Positions 63,541 to 64,000 of a stretch of DNA of 64,000 nt are shown one piece after another. Both the position numbers and the translations under genes were made by a program. The stretch is taken from the NCBI GenBank assembly GCA_010909165.1, contig VJWM01000151.1:372001-436000 (forward strand), read 5' to 3'. How positions within the stretch are numbered: the first letter of the stretch is position 1; each line of letters starts with the position of its first letter. A model generated the notes under the pieces. The model did no database searches, was not told the DNA's origin, and worked only from the letters and a program-made list of their open reading frames with translations. The stretch is from Anthoceros angustus (lineage: Eukaryota; Streptophyta; Anthocerotopsida; Anthocerotales; Anthocerotaceae).

Positions 63541-63574
63541 TATAAGAGGGCCGGGCCTAATAAATCATCTTTCT
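63541..63574 (+). promoter_or_regulatory. LTR-like TATA and AATAAA pair
   Basis: TATAAGAGG at 63541 and AATAAA at about 63569 stand ~25 bp apart, as in compact LTRs where promoter and poly(A) signal flank a short R region. Downstream, GTGAGT at 63618 and GTGCAG at 63691-63696 could bound a 79-bp intron. Suggestive only; no second LTR is in the window. Confidence 0.35.
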
Positions 63575-64000
63575 TGGTGTTGATGCCGCTGTTTGCGCAC
63601 TGTGTGTCTTCGCTAACGTGAGTCCCGAGTCAGCGGTGCACGGCGACCGAGGGATTGATCGTGGTCCCGTGACGACCTAACGGTTGTGGTGTGCAGGAAG
63701 GGTGATCTGGGACCCGTGCGTCGCAGAGCCCGCCCAAACGGACCGAACGTGGAGGAGGACTCGGAGGGCGCAGGACGAGAGGCCCGGAACGACGAGGAGG
63801 TCCTGACGTAACCCGCGCCTTTTCTTAAGACCGAGTGTAGCGAGAGAGGAGGGAGAGAGGTGAGAGACGAACGAACGAACGGACGCGAACGGTCCTTAAA
63901 CGCTTGGCCATACCGGCCTCGACTACGCTAGTAGTTAGGCGCGTAGGACCGAGTGGACGAGTAAGACGAGAATCACCAAACGCCGCAAACGGAGCTATCA

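Overview
This window is nuclear DNA of a land plant. It carries intron-containing eukaryotic genes (ribosomal protein eS7 and a mitochondrial carrier, with GT-AG introns of about 86-207 bp), pentatricopeptide repeat (PPR) genes of both P and PLS-E type, and a heavy load of plant transposons: Ty3/gypsy with a chromodomain, Ty1/copia, PIF/Harbinger and MULE. Very long modular PLS PPR proteins, together with a plastid-targeted-looking MltB-type lytic transglycosylase (a peptidoglycan-cleaving family that would be odd in a flowering plant), suggest a non-seed plant. A fern or other spore-bearing vascular plant is my best guess, by style only; the sequence does not prove it.

Left part (1-15.4 kb) is the gene-rich section. 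It holds a P-class PPR gene cut by the window edge (minus), a PLS-E PPR gene (plus), RPS7/eS7 (minus), about 4 kb of AT-rich non-coding DNA with short tandem repeats, a secreted Gnk2-domain (ginkbilobin-like) protein (minus), a degenerate tRNA-Arg(ACG)-like sequence, and the MltB-like gene (minus).

Middle part (15.4-28.1 kb) is mobile. A 7.6-kb Ty3/gypsy chromovirus has both LTRs and a 5-bp target duplication, but its leader and gag are tandemly duplicated and its pol is frameshifted. Next come a Transposase_24-like ORF and a candidate two-gene PIF/Harbinger element (MYB/SANT-like protein plus a frameshifted DDE transposase) with foldback termini.

28.8-39.1 kb is genic again: two small single-pass membrane proteins of similar architecture flank a five-exon BTL1-like mitochondrial carrier, followed by a 1391-residue PLS-E PPR gene. 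That gene is an inverted paralogue of the one at 2.8 kb and differs mainly by four extra 312-bp PPR modules. 39.5-39.7 kb carries a duplicated scrap of its 5' region.

40.5-46.4 kb holds a decayed protein kinase gene that ends at a repeat cluster. The cluster has two near-identical 767-bp tandem units, two near-identical 688-bp tandem units with a perfect 16-bp hairpin, and inverted copies of a CCCACATTGGGCC repeat family.

46.9-57.9 kb holds copia fragments (gag on the left, integrase on the right) separated by a 7,130-bp MULE with 132-bp TIRs and a perfect 9-bp target duplication. A second MULE of about 3.1 kb, with its own TIRs and transposase, is nested inside it. From 58 kb to the end the DNA is GC- and purine-rich and built from repeated, shuffled blocks, probably a degenerate LTR element whose LTR-like promoter lies near 63.54 kb. 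Host genes are intact while nearly every transposon ORF is broken, so the frameshifts look like real decay more than general assembly noise.
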